From the NCBI RefSeq assembly GCF_905220975.1, contig NZ_CAJNBK010000011.1, positions 124,001 through 188,000 of the forward strand: DNA of 64,000 bases, in the 5' to 3' direction. Below, in pieces: positions 62,374-64,000 of this stretch. The DNA is from Paraburkholderia haematera (GTDB lineage Bacteria; Pseudomonadota; Gammaproteobacteria; Burkholderiales; Burkholderiaceae). How positions within the stretch are numbered: position 1 is the first letter of the stretch; each line of letters starts with the position of its first letter. A model generated the notes under the pieces. The model saw nothing but the letters and a program-made list of their open reading frames with translations. It did not search any database and had not been told where the DNA came from. The position numbers were made by a program, and so were the translations under genes.

Positions 62374-63540
62374 ATGCCCATTCCATTACTCGCGCTAGCG
62401 ATCAGCGCTTTCGCGATCGGCACGACCGAGTTCGTGATCATGGGCTTGCTGCCCGACGTTGCGCGCGATCTGGCCGTGTCCATTCCGTCGGCCGGTTTGC
62501 TGGTGAGCGGCTATGCGCTCGGTGTCGCCGTCGGGGCGCCGCTGCTCGCGGTGGTCACCAGCAAGATGCCGCGCAAGCTCGCGTTGCAGTTGCTGATGGG
62601 CGTGTTCATCGTCGGCAATACGCTGTGCGCGATCGCGTCCAGCTATTCGGTGCTGATGATCGCGCGCGTGGTGACGTCGTTCGCGCATGGGTCGTTCTTC
62701 GGCATCGGCGCGGTGGTGGCGGCTTCGCTCGTGCCGGCTGAAAAGCGGGCGAGTGCCATTGCGCTGATGTTCACCGGCTTGACGCTCGCGAACGTGCTCG
62801 GTGTGCCGTTCGGCACGTTCGTCGGTCAGGAATTCGGCTGGCGTGCGGCGTTCTGGATCGTCAGTGCGTTTGGGGTGCTGTCGCTCGCGGGCGTGTCGCT
62901 GCTGGTGCCCAATCGTCACGATTCTGGCCCGGTCGGGCTGGGCCACGAGGTACGCGTGCTGAAAGACCCGCAAGTCTGGACCGCGCTTGCGATGACAGTG
63001 CTCGGCTTCGGCGGCGTGTTCGTCGTGTTCACCTATATCGCGCCGATTCTCGAGCAGGTCAGCGGATTCTCGCCGCGCGGCGTCACGCTGATTCTGGTGC
63101 TGTTCGGTATTGGCCTCACGATCGGCAATACCGTGGGCGGCAAGCTCGCGGACCGCGCGCTGATGCCTTCGCTGATGGGCATCCTGGTGGCGCTCTCGGT
63201 CGTGATGGCGATTTTTGCGCGGACCAGCCATTCGCAGGTGGCCGCGGCGATCACCATTTTCGTATGGGGCATTGCTGCTTTTGCGACCGTGCCGCCGTTG
63301 CAGATGCGCGTGGTCGAGAAGGCCGCCGCGGCACCGAATCTGGCCTCGACGTTGAACATCGGCGCGTTCAACGTGGGCAATGCGGGCGGCGCGTGGCTAG
63401 GCGGTCTGGTGATCAATCACGGCCATTCGCTCGATACGCTGCCGTGGGTTGCGGCGGCGGTCAGCGTGGTGGCGTTGCTGCTTACGTGGTTCGCGGCGCG
63501 GATGGATGCACCGGCGTCGGCGGTGGCGCAGCGCGCTTGA
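62374..63540 (+). CDS. MFS efflux transporter (AraJ/YdhP-like)
   Basis: This is a 388-residue, 12-helix major facilitator drug/sugar exporter. It begins MPIPLLALAISAFAIGTTEFVIMGLLPDVA, the hallmark of the DHA1 AraJ/YdhP group, and has the acidic motif GYALGVAVGAPLLAVVTSKMPRK at about residues 47-69. AGGAG-like bases (TGGAGT) lie before the ATG. The pairing with a VOC protein and a LysR regulator suggests a detoxification unit. Confidence 0.92.
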   Translation: MPIPLLALAISAFAIGTTEFVIMGLLPDVARDLAVSIPSAGLLVSGYALGVAVGAPLLAVVTSKMPRKLALQLLMGVFIVGNTLCAIASSYSVLMIARVVTSFAHGSFFGIGAVVAASLVPAEKRASAIALMFTGLTLANVLGVPFGTFVGQEFGWRAAFWIVSAFGVLSLAGVSLLVPNRHDSGPVGLGHEVRVLKDPQVWTALAMTVLGFGGVFVVFTYIAPILEQVSGFSPRGVTLILVLFGIGLTIGNTVGGKLADRALMPSLMGILVALSVVMAIFARTSHSQVAAAITIFVWGIAAFATVPPLQMRVVEKAAAAPNLASTLNIGAFNVGNAGGAWLGGLVINHGHSLDTLPWVAAAVSVVALLLTWFAARMDAPASAVAQRA

Positions 63541-63796
63541 GTTTGGGTGAGCGCCTGAGTGTGCGCGAACGCCCTGGCGAGCCCGGGGTGCGTCTAAGCG
63601 CCTGCCCGGTTGCGTCCTGGCGCTCGCATCGGCGCGAGCACGCCCATATGAAAAATTCGCACAAGCTTTGCGAGAACCGTCCTCCGCAATGCTGATAACA
63701 GTGTGAAGATAACTTCGTTGGGCGCGATGAGGCGCGATGCTATCTTGCTTCCACTAACCGCTTGCCCGCCGTCCGGCGGCGCTCCTGGAGGCAATC

Positions 63797-64000
63797 ATGC
63801 ATTCCCCGCTTGCGCTGGTTCGCGATCCCACGGCTGACACCACTGCGTCGCCGCGTGCCGCTGAACCCTTTGATGCTCTTGAACATCTGGTCGGCGTGAA
63901 TCTCGCCCGTTTGCGCGCCGAGCGCCAACTTTCGCTCGATGCTCTCGCCCGTGCTTCGGGCGTCTCGCGAGCGATGCTCGCACAGATCGAGTCGGCGCGT
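63797..64000 (+). CDS. XRE-family transcriptional regulator (C-terminus outside window)
   Basis: The first 68 codons are present, with GGAGG 5 nt before the ATG. After a poorly conserved 30-residue start, the helix-turn-helix reads VGVNLARLRAERQLSLDALARASGVSRAMLAQIESAR. Proteins of this layout commonly carry a C-terminal cupin domain, but that part is not in the window. Confidence 0.85.
   Translation, partial: MHSPLALVRDPTADTTASPRAAEPFDALEHLVGVNLARLRAERQLSLDALARASGVSRAMLAQIESAR

Overview
The window is a GC-rich stretch of housekeeping chromosome from a betaproteobacterium of the Burkholderia/Paraburkholderia group. The evidence is gene order: dusB-fis-purH-ruvC-ruvA-ruvB, miaB-phoH-ybeY-corC-lnt, the rplM-rpsI-erpA block, a complete Entner-Doudoroff island (hexR, edd, eda, gntT, gntK) and a Glu/Asp ABC transporter (gltIJKL). 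Protein sequences are typical of that group. Almost all long open frames antisense to these genes are GC-driven shadows. No prophage, insertion sequence, CRISPR array or tRNA was seen.

Layout. 1-3667: a cut GntR/FCD regulator, then a DAACS-type carboxylate symporter, allantoicase and ureidoglycolate lyase (ureide breakdown). 3844-5266: fur (minus) next to the BamE/OmlA lipoprotein. 5467-13703: dapB, an exbB/exbD pair, leuS, lptE, holA and proA, all on plus. 13815-18490: a HemJ-like membrane protein, a 557-bp AT-richer regulatory gap and a 1233-residue trimeric autotransporter adhesin. 18716-24583: the gluconate/Entner-Doudoroff module with hexR divergent from edd. 24677-32222: purB (minus), a LysR regulator, glutamate dehydrogenase and gltIJKL. 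32417-35457: a class II amidotransferase (minus), pyrC and a DUF3025 protein. 35624-36035: RNase P RNA. 36145-38717: an OsmC-type protein (minus), a candidate small RNA, rplM, rpsI and erpA. 38807-46076: anmK, tyrS, dtd, a histidine phosphatase and ruvC/ruvA/ruvB (minus), with a LysE-type exporter set between ruvA and ruvC. 46140-52006: purH, fis, dusB, ubiH and pepP, all minus. 52240-55784: a glutathione transferase, an M48 lipoprotein protease, and lnt. 55834-60690: corC, a ChaC-like gene, ybeY, phoH and miaB (minus). 60842-64000: a LysR regulator divergent from a VOC protein and an MFS exporter, then the start of an XRE regulator.

Themes. Nitrogen flow is prominent: ureide degradation releases urea and glyoxylate, gdh handles glutamate and ammonia, and gltIJKL imports Glu/Asp. 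Carbon flow is represented by the HexR-controlled Entner-Doudoroff set. Envelope biogenesis genes (bamE, lptE, lnt, anmK, adhesin) are scattered through the window.

The most interesting unexplained signal is at 36866-36990. A near-consensus sigma70 promoter is followed by about 90 nt that fold into a stem-loop, a second hairpin whose loop carries a copy of the 16S rRNA anti-Shine-Dalgarno sequence, and a strong intrinsic terminator. This is a candidate small RNA that would target ribosome-binding sites. Other signals are two HexR-type operators, two GntR-type operators, palindromes upstream of the adhesin, a four-unit hairpin array upstream of gltI, and paired dyads in the LysR/VOC promoter. 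All calls come from reading the sequence; no database search was run.
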